From assembly GCA_949292215.1 (NCBI GenBank), contig CASEYW010000188.1, forward strand, positions 39,806-103,805: 64,000 nt of DNA, in the 5' to 3' direction. Within the stretch, counting starts at the first letter, position 1. Each line of letters begins with the position of its first letter. Below the pieces are notes generated by a model. The model worked only from the letters and a program-made list of their open reading frames with translations, searched no databases and had not been told where the DNA came from. A program made the translations under genes and the position numbers. The stretch is from an uncultured bacterium. GTDB lineage: Bacteria; Verrucomicrobiota; Lentisphaeria; Victivallales; UBA1829. Below, piece after piece: positions 26,320-34,840 of this stretch.

Positions 26320-28536
26320 ATGAAACTGCATTTTCTTCTTCCGACACTTCTCTGCACGCTGATGCAGGCAAATGCCGCTCCATCCGGAACAGATCCCATT
26401 CCGGAAAAAACCGTTCTCTTCGCCGAATCGTTCGATGAACTGACACACTGGAGTGCCAAACCATTTGCCACGACAGGCAAAAACACTCTGACAATCCGGG
26501 CGGGAAACGCCGGCGCAGCCACTCAAAGTGGTGAAATTCTGACACAGGATGTCTTCGGTGACCAGACCAGAGCAACAACCAACAACTACACGATCACCCG
26601 GGGGATTTTCTCCTTTCTGACACAAGCAAGAGGATATGAAGCGGAACTCTCGTTCGAAGCAAAAGCGGAAGGAGTGCCACGTCCGGCGGTACCGTGGGAA
26701 GGAATCAGGATCGCACTCAATTACGCAACAGAGGTCGATCACTATGTCGACTCCTTCAACGGACTTTCCGGCACATTTCCCTGGAAAAAGTTCCACCTGA
26801 AAACACGGATTCCGGCAGATCTGCGCAATGCGTCGCTGACACTCGGAATTCTGGGAAAGCGGGGAAGCGTCTCTTTCCGGAACGTCAAACTCATTGTGAC
26901 GGGTCCGCCGATGTCCGCTCTGTTTCGGGAGAATGCGTCTCGTCCGTACAAAGGACATGATCTCAAAGCTCTGCGCGGATTCAATACCTGTGACAATATT
27001 CTCCCGAACAGAAGAATCGGACAAACCGTAAGAGATTGGAATGTCAATCTTCTGAAACTGCATCTTCATCTCCGGAACATTCCATTCAACCTCTCCGATG
27101 CCGAGCTGGAGAAACACCTGGAAAAGACCTTCCGGAAATGGGACAGGGCGCTCGAAGAGGCCGATCAGTGCGGAACCTTCCTGATTTTTCAGGCATTCGC
27201 CCCGTGGAGAGACAAAAACGACTGGGCCCGCTCGGATTTATTCTACACAAGACCGGGCTATGCCGAATACTTCGTCAAAATCTGGAGTAAAATTGCCAGA
27301 CGCTATCAGGGAAATCGAAGGATCTACGCATTCGAACTTCTTAACGAATCCTGTTTGCGAATTGAAAAACAACCCGGATTCCCGGACTATGAAGAGCTGA
27401 TGGAACGAGCGGCGCAAGCCATCAACACAATTGATCCGGAACGCACGATTCTGGTTCAGCCGGAGGAGTGGTTCGGTATCCGGGCATTTGAAACGCTGCG
27501 TCCCATCCGGGCAAAAAACATTGTCTATGCCGTTCATTTCTACTCACCGTTTCCCTATACACATCAGAGAATCGGTTCCGGAAGAACGCAGCAGGTCTCC
27601 TATCCGGGCATCTGCGACGGACGTTACTGGGACAAATCCATGCTTCGCAAAACACTTCAACCGGCACGGGATTTCCAGCGGGCCCACAACGTTCACATGC
27701 TGGTTTCCGAATTCAGTGCGATCGCATCCGCACCGAACCGGGAAAAGTATCTGAGCGATCTTCTGGAACTCTTCGACGAATACGGGTGGGACTGGACCTT
27801 CCACGCCTATCTGGAATTCTACGGCTGGAGTCCGGATTATATTGCCGCGCCCGATTACGAACAGAAATACTGGGACAAGGCAAAATCATGGACCCACAAA
27901 CCCGACAACCCGACAGCCATGGTCCTGAAACAATTTTTCCGGAAAAATGAACTCCGCAAAAAACAGTTCGACCGGAAAGCCTTCGATCGCGAATTTCCTC
28001 CCTCCGCCAAAGCGACCCATTCCGGTGCAGTCTATGTAACAGCCGATGCAGGAAATCACCTGCGTCCAGTCCCCATGCGCGAACTTCCCGGCACCTGTTC
28101 CAACCCGAACTGGGCAAAGAAATCCATCTGGGCAAACACACCGCAGCTTCCGGACGGGAAATGGGTTCCCTTCACCTTCTCCTTTCTCCCGGAAAAGGAT
28201 GGAGAAATTACCCTGACCTTCCTCGTCAACGACTGCATGAACCGCACGGATAAAAGTTCCAATCTCTGTACACTGGCATGGGATGATCTCGCGCTCGAAG
28301 GAGCCCGGCTCATCAACGGAGATTTCGAACTCCGCGATGCGAAGGGCAAATACACCTCGTGGCCGTGGTTCGGCGGCAGCGCCTTTCAGCACGAAAGCAT
28401 TCCGCCGCGCGGTGGAAAACGGATGCTGATTCTGAAAGGGAAACAGCAGGCGGCACAACGAAAGATCAAAGTCAAAGGCGGAGAGCCGATCACCTTCCGC
28501 GGATCTGTCCGCGTGATCGACTGTACAAAGAAATGA
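26320..28536 (+). CDS. Secreted GH5-like (clan A) glycoside hydrolase with beta-sandwich domains
   Basis: A 738-residue protein with a signal peptide (residues 1-19, LLPTLLCTLMQANA). Residues about 30-195 form a carbohydrate-binding-like beta-sandwich (VLFAESFDELTHW to SFRNVKLIV). The catalytic barrel at about 210-540 has GH5 landmarks: FELLNES with acid/base Glu343, VHFYSP with His406 and Tyr408, and MLVSEFSA with nucleophile Glu464. A further beta-sandwich lies at about 570-738 (WDDLALEGARLINGDFELRD), CBM4-like. GH5 enzymes cut beta-linked glucans or mannans endo-wise; the exact substrate is unknown. It is the last gene of the LacI-pseudopilin cassette. Confidence 0.85.
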   Translation: MKLHFLLPTLLCTLMQANAAPSGTDPIPEKTVLFAESFDELTHWSAKPFATTGKNTLTIRAGNAGAATQSGEILTQDVFGDQTRATTNNYTITRGIFSFLTQARGYEAELSFEAKAEGVPRPAVPWEGIRIALNYATEVDHYVDSFNGLSGTFPWKKFHLKTRIPADLRNASLTLGILGKRGSVSFRNVKLIVTGPPMSALFRENASRPYKGHDLKALRGFNTCDNILPNRRIGQTVRDWNVNLLKLHLHLRNIPFNLSDAELEKHLEKTFRKWDRALEEADQCGTFLIFQAFAPWRDKNDWARSDLFYTRPGYAEYFVKIWSKIARRYQGNRRIYAFELLNESCLRIEKQPGFPDYEELMERAAQAINTIDPERTILVQPEEWFGIRAFETLRPIRAKNIVYAVHFYSPFPYTHQRIGSGRTQQVSYPGICDGRYWDKSMLRKTLQPARDFQRAHNVHMLVSEFSAIASAPNREKYLSDLLELFDEYGWDWTFHAYLEFYGWSPDYIAAPDYEQKYWDKAKSWTHKPDNPTAMVLKQFFRKNELRKKQFDRKAFDREFPPSAKATHSGAVYVTADAGNHLRPVPMRELPGTCSNPNWAKKSIWANTPQLPDGKWVPFTFSFLPEKDGEITLTFLVNDCMNRTDKSSNLCTLAWDDLALEGARLINGDFELRDAKGKYTSWPWFGGSAFQHESIPPRGGKRMLILKGKQQAAQRKIKVKGGEPITFRGSVRVIDCTKK

Positions 28537-28608
28537 ATCATCGCCTCCCGGAGTCACAGCATCACCTCTCAAAGAAGCGGTGACCGACCGGAGTTCCGGC
28601 AAGCAGAA

Positions 28609-29370
28609 TCAGTTCAGCGTCCGGAAAAAGGATTCGATCCGCTCCTCAATATCGCGATGCAGCTTATGGGGGTCGCTCCGGGGAATCCAGATGCAATGAC
28701 CGTCGTTGCTGCGATCGTAATAATAGGTTTCAATCCGAGTTCCGTTTTTCTCAACCGCGGAAACAAACACCTTAGCAGACTCAATCGGCACGACGGTATC
28801 ATAGAGCGCATGTGTGCAGAGGATCGGCGGGCTCTGTTTCGTCAGAAAATTCGCAGGAGAGATTGCATCCAAATCTGCCTCGGATGGTGCGTGCCCGAAG
28901 AGCTGCGTATAACGTCCCGGAGCAATCTTCAGATCCGCCCTCGGATCATCAATTCCGGAGATGGATACGATTCCGGAGACCCGTTCAGGCGGAAGGCGAA
29001 GTCCTGTCATCAGCGCAAGATGCCCTCCGGCGGAAGCGCCGACGACAAAAAGACGGCTCCGGTCAAATCCCCGGAATTCCGGCAAGTCTGCATTCAAAAA
29101 GAAATCAGCAGCCTCAAGACAGTCATCCCCGCAAGCGGGCCATGGAGCAATGGTCGAAAGCCGGTAGTGGATGTTGTAAACGGCAAAACCGAGTCCGCAG
29201 AGGAATTCGGCAACTCCGGCGAAACTATATTTTTCCATGGCCGACCAGCCGCCGCCATGAATGGTCAGTGCTGCCGGAGTCCGTTTGGAAAGATCATCCG
29301 GCAGATACAGATCTCCGAGTCCCCGTACTCCATAGGCTGGCTGGTATACAATTTCTTCCACGATTTTCAT
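28609..29370 (-). CDS. Alpha/beta hydrolase, acetyl-esterase type
   Basis: A 253-residue protein with no signal peptide. HGGGW (residues 38-42) is the oxyanion-hole motif. GASAGGHLAL carries the nucleophile Ser. The late DTVVPIESA and NDGHCIWIP give the Asp and His of the triad. The arrangement matches BD-FAE-like and hormone-sensitive-lipase-like esterases that deacetylate sugars such as acetyl-xylan. GAGGA precedes the ATG. It converges on the GH5-like gene and lies just beyond the terminator of the small exported protein. Confidence 0.85.
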   Translation of the reverse strand: MKIVEEIVYQPAYGVRGLGDLYLPDDLSKRTPAALTIHGGGWSAMEKYSFAGVAEFLCGLGFAVYNIHYRLSTIAPWPACGDDCLEAADFFLNADLPEFRGFDRSRLFVVGASAGGHLALMTGLRLPPERVSGIVSISGIDDPRADLKIAPGRYTQLFGHAPSEADLDAISPANFLTKQSPPILCTHALYDTVVPIESAKVFVSAVEKNGTRIETYYYDRSNDGHCIWIPRSDPHKLHRDIEERIESFFRTLN

Positions 29371-29383
29371 GGTTCATCCTCAT

Positions 29384-29419
29384 AAAAAAGGCTGCCCGGT
29401 GAACGGACAGCCGTTTTTT
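29384..29419 (-). terminator. Terminator of the small exported-protein gene (bidirectional form)
   Basis: GGCTGcCCG/CGGaCAGCC stem (one mismatch) with a five-base loop, flanked by AAAAAA on the left and TTTTTT on the right. On the minus strand it follows the gene at 29438-29908. Confidence 0.85.
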
Positions 29420-29437
29420 GTTTCTTCTGCACAAACA

Positions 29438-29908
29438 TTATTTCGCAGGCTTGATGACAAGCGCGCTTGGAACGCCATAGTTTCCGCCAGCCTTGCCGTT
29501 GTGCACGGGAACTTCGATTTTCCCGGCCTTTACCTGTTTTTCATAGACGGTATCGGTACCGGCGTTCCACTGGACTTTCATCGCGGTTTTCTTCCAGCCG
29601 GCAGGAATCGTCGGCGTGCCGCGATCATGTACGAGAAGATAAACGGTCGCAGGCTGATCGATTGTAACCGAGAATCCTGCGCCTGGCTTGTTCAACGCAC
29701 CGCGCGTAATTGTCACGATCTGAAGGTCTTTCAACTGGTCCGGAACCTTGGTGAAGACAAACGGTCCACCGGATGTACGGGTTTTGGCGCTCTGCGCAAT
29801 TTTCGCGACTTTAACCCCGGCCGTCATTCCGGAAACCTTGACATCAGCAGCGGAAACGCAAACTGCACCCGCGCACAGAATTGCAGCAATTACACTCATG
29901 AATTTCAT
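29438..29908 (-). CDS. Small exported protein of unknown function
   Basis: A 156-residue protein; the ATG at 29908 is preferred because AAGGAGAAG lies in front and a signal peptide follows at once (MKFMSVIAAILCAGAVCVSAA). The mature part of about 135 residues is beta-rich, with VTIDQPATVYLLVHDRGTPTIPAGWKK as its most distinctive stretch, resembling C-terminal sensing or binding modules of secreted sugar-active proteins. I do not recognise a named family. It is monocistronic, with a strong promoter and a strong terminator, so it may be abundant. Confidence 0.75.
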   Translation of the reverse strand: MKFMSVIAAILCAGAVCVSAADVKVSGMTAGVKVAKIAQSAKTRTSGGPFVFTKVPDQLKDLQIVTITRGALNKPGAGFSVTIDQPATVYLLVHDRGTPTIPAGWKKTAMKVQWNAGTDTVYEKQVKAGKIEVPVHNGKAGGNYGVPSALVIKPAK

Positions 29909-29945
29909 TAGCTCTTCTCCTTTTCCTTGTGGTGATTGATTTCTA

Positions 29946-29974
29946 ATAATAAACCGCCAAAAAGAAAAAGTCAA
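29946..29974 (-). promoter_or_regulatory. Strong promoter TTGACT-17-TATTAT
   Basis: On the minus strand TTGACT (29974-29969), 17 bases, TATTAT (29951-29946); five of six matches in each box, giving a leader of about 30 bases before the ATG at 29908. Confidence 0.75.
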
Positions 29975-30049
29975 ACCGGGGAAAGAAAAATTTCTTCCGT
30001 CAGCGGGAAAATTCTCTCAGAACGTTTTTCCGACCGGGACAAAAACAGG

Positions 30050-30949
30050 TCAGTCCACGTCAAGTTCACGCCGGAAAGGAATCGAATTCGCCGCGCCGAG
30101 GCGTCCGACGCAGAGCCCGGAAGCCGCTGCCGCCGTTTTCATTGCCTGTTCCGGAGAACGTCCGAAAGCCGTCTCCGCCAGAAAATAGCCGATAAACGTA
30201 TCGCCTGCGGCAGTTGTATCCACAACAGTTTCCACGTTCGAAGCGGGAACAGACACGACCTTATTCTCTGTCCGGCCAAGATACATGGCCCCCCTTGCAC
30301 CCAGAGTCATCAGAAGATTGGAGGCCGGATACTTCCCCCTGAGAGAGCGGAGGACCTGTTCCGGCTCATTCTCCGTATCGACTCCGGCAAGTCCGGCACC
30401 CTCGATCTCATTTACGATAAAAGTGTCGATTTTATCCAGCGGATAGGAAAATACCGTTTCATTCATCGGCGCAGGATTGAAAAAGATGCGCAGGCCCGCA
30501 CGCCCGGCGGTCTCCATAATCTCTTCCATACGGCTGATCTCATTCTGGAGCAGCAGGAAATCGCCTCGCTCCATTGAGTTGATCGAGCGAACAATCTGCT
30601 CTTCGGAAATGCGTTGATTTGCTCCGCCGAACAGAACGATGCAGTTCTCGCCCTTTGCGGAGACCTGAATCATTGCATGACCAGTCGGCTCACCAGAAAC
30701 AACATCCAGAAGGGAACAGTCCACTCCCGCAGATTCCAGTTTTTCTTTCAGGAAAAGTCCATCGTCCCCGATCCGTCCGGCGTGGAGCACCTCCGCCCCT
30801 GCCCGAGCCAGGGCAATCGACTGATTCAGCCCCTTTCCTCCGCAGAAACGGGAATAGTTCCGGGCGGAAATGGTTTCCCCCGGTTTCACAAAGTCGGCAA
30901 CATTGTATACATGATCAATATTCAGCGAACCGAAATTCAAGATTTTCAT
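30050..30949 (-). CDS. Ribokinase-type PfkB carbohydrate kinase
   Basis: A 299-residue PfkB-family kinase. N-terminal NFGSLNIDHVY, the substrate-loop GGKGLNQS (residues 37-44) and DTTAAGDTFIGYF with catalytic base Asp250 are canonical. The C-terminal AAASGLCVGRLGAANSIP fits ribokinase (adenine-binding and A-x-x-S-x-x-x-x-x-x-G-A motifs). It phosphorylates ribose or a related sugar at C5, or possibly a nucleoside or sugar acid. The start at 30949 gives the usual N-terminus; an upstream in-frame start has no ribosome site. It diverges from aguB and has its own promoter. Confidence 0.87.
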   Translation of the reverse strand: MKILNFGSLNIDHVYNVADFVKPGETISARNYSRFCGGKGLNQSIALARAGAEVLHAGRIGDDGLFLKEKLESAGVDCSLLDVVSGEPTGHAMIQVSAKGENCIVLFGGANQRISEEQIVRSINSMERGDFLLLQNEISRMEEIMETAGRAGLRIFFNPAPMNETVFSYPLDKIDTFIVNEIEGAGLAGVDTENEPEQVLRSLRGKYPASNLLMTLGARGAMYLGRTENKVVSVPASNVETVVDTTAAGDTFIGYFLAETAFGRSPEQAMKTAAAASGLCVGRLGAANSIPFRRELDVD

Positions 30950-30979
30950 TGTTTCTGTTATCCTTACTTTTTTGAAAGT

Positions 30980-31008
30980 ACTAAACCACATGTTCCGTCA
31001 GGAATCAA
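30980..31008 (-). promoter_or_regulatory. Promoter TTGATT-17-TTTAGT for the ribokinase gene
   Basis: Minus strand TTGATT (31008-31003) and TTTAGT (30985-30980) with a 17-base spacer, about 30 bases before the ATG. Confidence 0.45.
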
Positions 31009-31016
31009 GTTGAAAG

Positions 31017-31108
31017 AACAGGATTTTTCACGGAAAAAACAACACAATCCGCGTTTTTCCTGTTCTCCTGAAGGAGGGGAAAATTCCCTTTTGATGAAAA
31101 ATCCTGTT
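31017..31108. repeat. 14-bp inverted repeat enclosing nested hairpins between divergent promoters
   Basis: AACAGGATTTTTCA (31017-31030) and TGAAAAATCCTGTT (31095-31108) are perfect inverted copies 64 bases apart. A second near-repeat (GGAAAAAAC and GTTTTTCC) and a short CTCC/GGAG hairpin lie between them. The structure sits between the ribokinase and aguB promoters. Confidence 0.7.
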
Positions 31109-31114
31109 TTTGAT

Positions 31115-31143
31115 TTGCACATTCCGCGCCGAAGCGTTATAGT
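31115..31143 (+). promoter_or_regulatory. Promoter TTGCAC-17-TATAGT for aguB-aguA
   Basis: TTGCAC (31115-31120), 17 bases, TATAGT (31138-31143), 29 bases before the aguB ATG. Confidence 0.6.
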
Positions 31144-31172
31144 TCGGGGTCAAACATGCAACAGGAGGAACC

Positions 31173-32033
31173 ATGAGCGTCACAATCGCCCTTTTGCAAA
31201 GCCGCGCATTCGAGACGAAGGAAGCATCCATCTCGGAACATGAGAAACGGATCGCGGAAGCTGCCGCGCACGGCGCAAACATCATCTGTACGCAGGAACT
31301 CTGCTTTACACCGTATTTCTGTCTGAATCAGGATCCGGCAAACTTCGATCTGGCGGAACAGATCCCGGGACCGCTGACAGAACACTTTTGCAACATTGCC
31401 CGGAACCATCAGGTGGTTCTGATTCTGTCTCTGTTCGAGCGACGCGCCCCCGGACTCTGCCACAACACCGCGGCGATCATCGATGCCGACGGCACTTTTC
31501 TCGGCAAATACCGGAAAATGCACATTCCGCAGGATCCCGGATTTGAAGAGAAATTCTATTTCACTCCCGGCGACCTCGGATTCCGTGCATGGCAGACCCG
31601 TTTCGGCAAAATTGGAGTCATCATCTGCTGGGATCAGTGGTATCCGGAATCGGCGCGCCTGACGGCACTCGACGGAGCGGAGATCATTTTCTGTCCAACG
31701 GCAATCGGCGGAATCGATTCGGAACCGGACGAGCTCGCCAAGCTTCAGCGGGACGCCTGGCTGAACGCACAGGTCTCCCATTCTGTCGCGAACGGATGCT
31801 ACTACGCTGCCGTCAACCGGGTCGGACGGGAGGGCGGGACCCGGTTCTGGGGCAGTTCGTTCGTCTGCGACTTCTACGGCAACCGCATCGCGGAGGCCTC
31901 GCAGGAACACGAGGAAATTCTCTATGCCGCCTGCGATCTGCGCGCCATGGAGGAACACCGACGGATGTGGCCCTTCTTCCGCGACCGCCGTATTGACGCC
32001 TACCAGAACCTGCTGAGGAGATACAATGACTGA
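31173..32033 (+). CDS. aguB: N-carbamoylputrescine amidase
   Basis: A 286-residue nitrilase-superfamily enzyme of the usual AguB length. The Glu-Lys-Cys triad is Glu42 (CTQELC), Lys115 (KYRKMHIPQ) and Cys152 (IICWDQWYPE). It hydrolyses N-carbamoylputrescine to putrescine, CO2 and ammonia in the cytoplasm. Start chosen at CAGGAGG plus four bases. Its last eight bases overlap aguA, which makes its substrate, so the two are translationally coupled. No arginine decarboxylase is seen nearby; agmatine must come from another locus or from outside. Confidence 0.93.
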   Translation: MSVTIALLQSRAFETKEASISEHEKRIAEAAAHGANIICTQELCFTPYFCLNQDPANFDLAEQIPGPLTEHFCNIARNHQVVLILSLFERRAPGLCHNTAAIIDADGTFLGKYRKMHIPQDPGFEEKFYFTPGDLGFRAWQTRFGKIGVIICWDQWYPESARLTALDGAEIIFCPTAIGGIDSEPDELAKLQRDAWLNAQVSHSVANGCYYAAVNRVGREGGTRFWGSSFVCDFYGNRIAEASQEHEEILYAACDLRAMEEHRRMWPFFRDRRIDAYQNLLRRYND

Positions 32034-33078
32034 CTTTCTTTCCCCCTCGGAATACGGATTCGCCATGCCGCCGGAATGGAGCCGTCAGGAGGGAGTCTTC
32101 CTGAGCTGGCCGCACAATCCCGCCACCTGGCCTGCAACCATGCCGGAAATCCGGAAAATTTTTGCAAAGTTCGCCGCCGTCATCTCCCGATATGAAAAAG
32201 TGTACATTCTCCGCGGAAATGCTCCGGAAGAGACCATTCTGGAAGAACTCTGTGAAGCGAATGCTACGATCAGCAACGTCCGACTTTTCGACATCCGGAC
32301 CAATGATGTATGGTGTCGCGACCACGGACCGGTCTTTGTCCGGAACGCCTCCACCGGGGAACGCGCAATCGTCGATTTCTCCTACAACGCCTGGGGCGGG
32401 AAATTCCCGCCGTGGGATGCAGACGACGCCGTTCCCGGACGCATCGCGGAAGTGCTGAAAATGAGACGATTCACCATTCCGATCGTCTGCGAAGGCGGTG
32501 CGCTTGAAATTAATTCGCTCGGCGATCTCATGACAACGGAAACGGTTCTTCTCAACCCGAACCGGAATCCCGGAATCGGAAAAGAGGAAATGGGAACCAT
32601 TCTGAAAGCAGCGCTCGGAGCAAAAAATATCCTCTGGCTGAAACAGGGGCTCGCGGGAGACGACACCGACGGACACATCGATACACTCGCCCGCTTCGTT
32701 CGCGATGACGCCATCCTCGCCGCCGTTGACGAGACCCCCTCCGGACGCAATCGCGAAGTCCTCCGCGAAAACATCCGCATTCTGGAACGGAACTGCAATT
32801 TGAAAGGCGAAAAATTCGAGATCATTCCCCTCCCCTGTCCCGATCCGATCGAACCGGAAGGCTGGCGCGAAACCGTTCTTCCGGCCACCTATACGAACTA
32901 TCTGATTCTGAACGGAGCTGTTCTCGTTCCCTCCTACCGGAACGACAAATACGACGCAAAAGCCTGCGAGATCCTTTCCCGCTGCTTCCCGCGCCACAAA
33001 GTGGAAATGATCGACTGCTTCGACATCATTCTGGAAGGCGGCGCTCTGCACTGTCTCAGCCAGCAGATGCCGGCATAA
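32026..33078 (+). CDS. aguA: Agmatine deiminase
   Basis: A 350-residue member of the guanidino-group-modifying (pentein) fold. PPEWSRQEGVFLSWPH at the N-terminus, VWCRDHGPVFV (catalytic Asp-His region; most homologs read W-x-R-D-T-G-P), DDTDGHIDTLARF and GGALHCLSQQMP with nucleophile Cys343 near the C-terminus are visible. It converts agmatine to N-carbamoylputrescine and ammonia. It is coupled to aguB by overlap and followed by a strong terminator. Together the pair yields putrescine or scavenges nitrogen from agmatine. Confidence 0.93.
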   Translation: MTDFLSPSEYGFAMPPEWSRQEGVFLSWPHNPATWPATMPEIRKIFAKFAAVISRYEKVYILRGNAPEETILEELCEANATISNVRLFDIRTNDVWCRDHGPVFVRNASTGERAIVDFSYNAWGGKFPPWDADDAVPGRIAEVLKMRRFTIPIVCEGGALEINSLGDLMTTETVLLNPNRNPGIGKEEMGTILKAALGAKNILWLKQGLAGDDTDGHIDTLARFVRDDAILAAVDETPSGRNREVLRENIRILERNCNLKGEKFEIIPLPCPDPIEPEGWRETVLPATYTNYLILNGAVLVPSYRNDKYDAKACEILSRCFPRHKVEMIDCFDIILEGGALHCLSQQMPA

Positions 33079-33141
33079 TCCGTTCTCCCGCTCCCCGCGG
33101 TTTCATCCCCCGGAGATCAACAAACGATAACGAAAAAACAA

Positions 33142-33178
33142 CGGAGTTCTCCTCGCAGGAAGAGAACTCCGCTTTTTT
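33142..33178. terminator. Bidirectional terminator between aguA and the ychF operon
   Basis: CGGAGTTCTC/GAGAACTCCG perfect 10-bp stem with a 10-base loop. CTTTTTT follows on the plus strand and an A-rich run precedes it, so it can serve both converging operons. Confidence 0.9.
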
Positions 33179-33203
33179 ACAAAAAATCTACAACCGGCCG
33201 CAA

Positions 33204-34325
33204 TCAGATGGATGGCAGTTTCACATCCTTTCCCGGGACGATCACCAGTTTTGCACCTTTTGGTGCAAGCTGACGATTCGCCCAGCGGCGGAATTCGTTG
33301 ATGCCGTAGGCATCCAGATGCGGCAGAGATTTCATCCTTGCCCGATCCTGATGTGCAGCGCAGGTGCAGAAGACCGGCACAACGTTTGTCACAGCAAGCA
33401 CATCCCCCTCCTGCAGATCCGCCAACTTCCGGCGGACCCATTTTTTCAGCACATTGACCACCCCCGGTGCAGCAAAACAGGGAAGTGATTTCACAGGATT
33501 CCCGGCGCCATCGTATGCAAGATACGTCTCCGGCCAGTCGAATGCCGCCATGTCGAACACATCCCTGTATTCCGCAGAGTTCCGGGTTCCGTCTTTTTTC
33601 CGCCATGCAAGCAGGAAGTTCATTCTGCGGTTGCGTCCGGAAGGCACTTCCACCTCCGGGCGGGGATGAAACTCATACGGAAGCCATGAAGACTCAATCC
33701 CCTTTGCCGTTTTTGTCAGAGTATAGCGGGATGCGGTATTCGATGCGGAAGCAGTCCATCGCCAGAAGTCCTCGCCGGTGGCAATCTCCAGCACGGTTCC
33801 TTCCGTACTCTCCGCCAGAAGCGCAACCGGAGGCTGGGCAGAGTCGTAGATGACTGTTCCCTCCGCAATGGAATCAAGCGGCTTCCAAACGGGAGAGGGA
33901 AGAGCGGCTCCGGATTCCGGAGCGGAAAGCACCGCAAAGTGTGCTATTTCCCCCTCCAGGACATAACCACCGGCGAAAAGATTGCGCACTTGAAAAGAGG
34001 TCCGGATCAGGAAATCCGTCGTCACGGCAAGCAAACCATCGGAGAGCTTGAACTTCCGCGAGATTCCCGGTTCCGCACCAAACGGAATCGTGGACTGGGC
34101 ATCAAACTGGGCTTCCAGGCCATCGTTCGAATGATGCACCCGGCGCCGGTCGGAAAGCGCGGAAGATTCCTCCAGATTGTCAATGACTGCAAAACGGGAG
34201 ACAAACGTCATCGTCCGGTCCGGACGGAGCGTGAACAGGCCTGGCTTCGGAGCATCGAAAACGACCTCCCAGCTCTTTCCGGCAGAGCGAAAGGTCCCAT
34301 CGGACTGTTTCGTAATCTCCAGCAT
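33204..34325 (-). CDS. Protein of unknown function, beta-rich
   Basis: A 373-residue protein with no signal peptide or membrane segment and no family I recognise. The first ~270 residues appear beta-rich and of aldose-epimerase/lectin-like sheet character (FSLRPDRTMTFVSRF type strands, VWKPLDSIAEGTVIYDS, WRWTASASNTASRYTL). The last ~90 are mixed and end in VIVPGKDVKLPSI. A Cys pair (FCTCAAH) is notable. Its ATG overlaps the nitroreductase stop (TGATG), with GAGG in front, so the two are coupled. It is the last gene of the ychF-murJ operon. Confidence 0.7.
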   Translation of the reverse strand: MLEITKQSDGTFRSAGKSWEVVFDAPKPGLFTLRPDRTMTFVSRFAVIDNLEESSALSDRRRVHHSNDGLEAQFDAQSTIPFGAEPGISRKFKLSDGLLAVTTDFLIRTSFQVRNLFAGGYVLEGEIAHFAVLSAPESGAALPSPVWKPLDSIAEGTVIYDSAQPPVALLAESTEGTVLEIATGEDFWRWTASASNTASRYTLTKTAKGIESSWLPYEFHPRPEVEVPSGRNRRMNFLLAWRKKDGTRNSAEYRDVFDMAAFDWPETYLAYDGAGNPVKSLPCFAAPGVVNVLKKWVRRKLADLQEGDVLAVTNVVPVFCTCAAHQDRARMKSLPHLDAYGINEFRRWANRQLAPKGAKLVIVPGKDVKLPSI

Positions 34326-34828
34326 CAGATGACCTCGAAAACCTGGGAGACATCCTTGCGCGCAAAAGGTCCGGGCCCATCCTTGGCATATCCCAGCGGA
34401 GAAAGCGCAACCGAGTGTTCCGATGCCTTCACGCCGAGAATTGCATCGACTGCGGCACGGTCATACGCACAAACCCAGCAGGTTCCAAGCCCCTCCTCCG
34501 TTGCCGCAAGCACAAAGTGCTCCATGGCGATTGCAGCATCCACATCGACGATGGAGTCTCCCTCCAGACGCTTCCAGGCTGCGGAAGCATCTCCCACCAC
34601 AACGGCAATCAGCGGCGCTTCGGAAAGCCAAGCCGCTTTGTACACCCGGCAGATTGCAGCCCGTTTCTCCGGGTCCTTCACAACGATCATGCGGAACGGC
34701 GGACGGTTGCACGCCGTCGGCGCCAGATTGACCGCCTCGGCAATGCGCTCCAGCGCATCCTCCGGAACAGGAACGGGACGATACGAACGAATACTTCTTC
34801 TCAAACGGATCACATCATAAAATTCCAT
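34325..34828 (-). CDS. Nitroreductase-family FMN oxidoreductase
   Basis: A 167-residue nitroreductase-fold protein. The N-terminal RRSIRSYRPVPVPE is the FMN-phosphate-binding signature. NLAPTACNRPPFRMIVVKD covers the second FMN contact, and GLGTCWVCAYD with LSPLGYAKDGP near the end completes the family pattern. Members reduce nitro compounds, quinones or enones with NAD(P)H. The ATG at 34828 is preferred, with AAGGAG eight bases upstream; a TTG two codons earlier lacks proper spacing. It lies between murJ (12 bases upstream) and an unknown gene in one operon. The physiological substrate is unknown. Confidence 0.87.
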   Translation of the reverse strand: MEFYDVIRLRRSIRSYRPVPVPEDALERIAEAVNLAPTACNRPPFRMIVVKDPEKRAAICRVYKAAWLSEAPLIAVVVGDASAAWKRLEGDSIVDVDAAIAMEHFVLAATEEGLGTCWVCAYDRAAVDAILGVKASEHSVALSPLGYAKDGPGPFARKDVSQVFEVI

Positions 34829-34840
34829 TTTCAAAACTCC

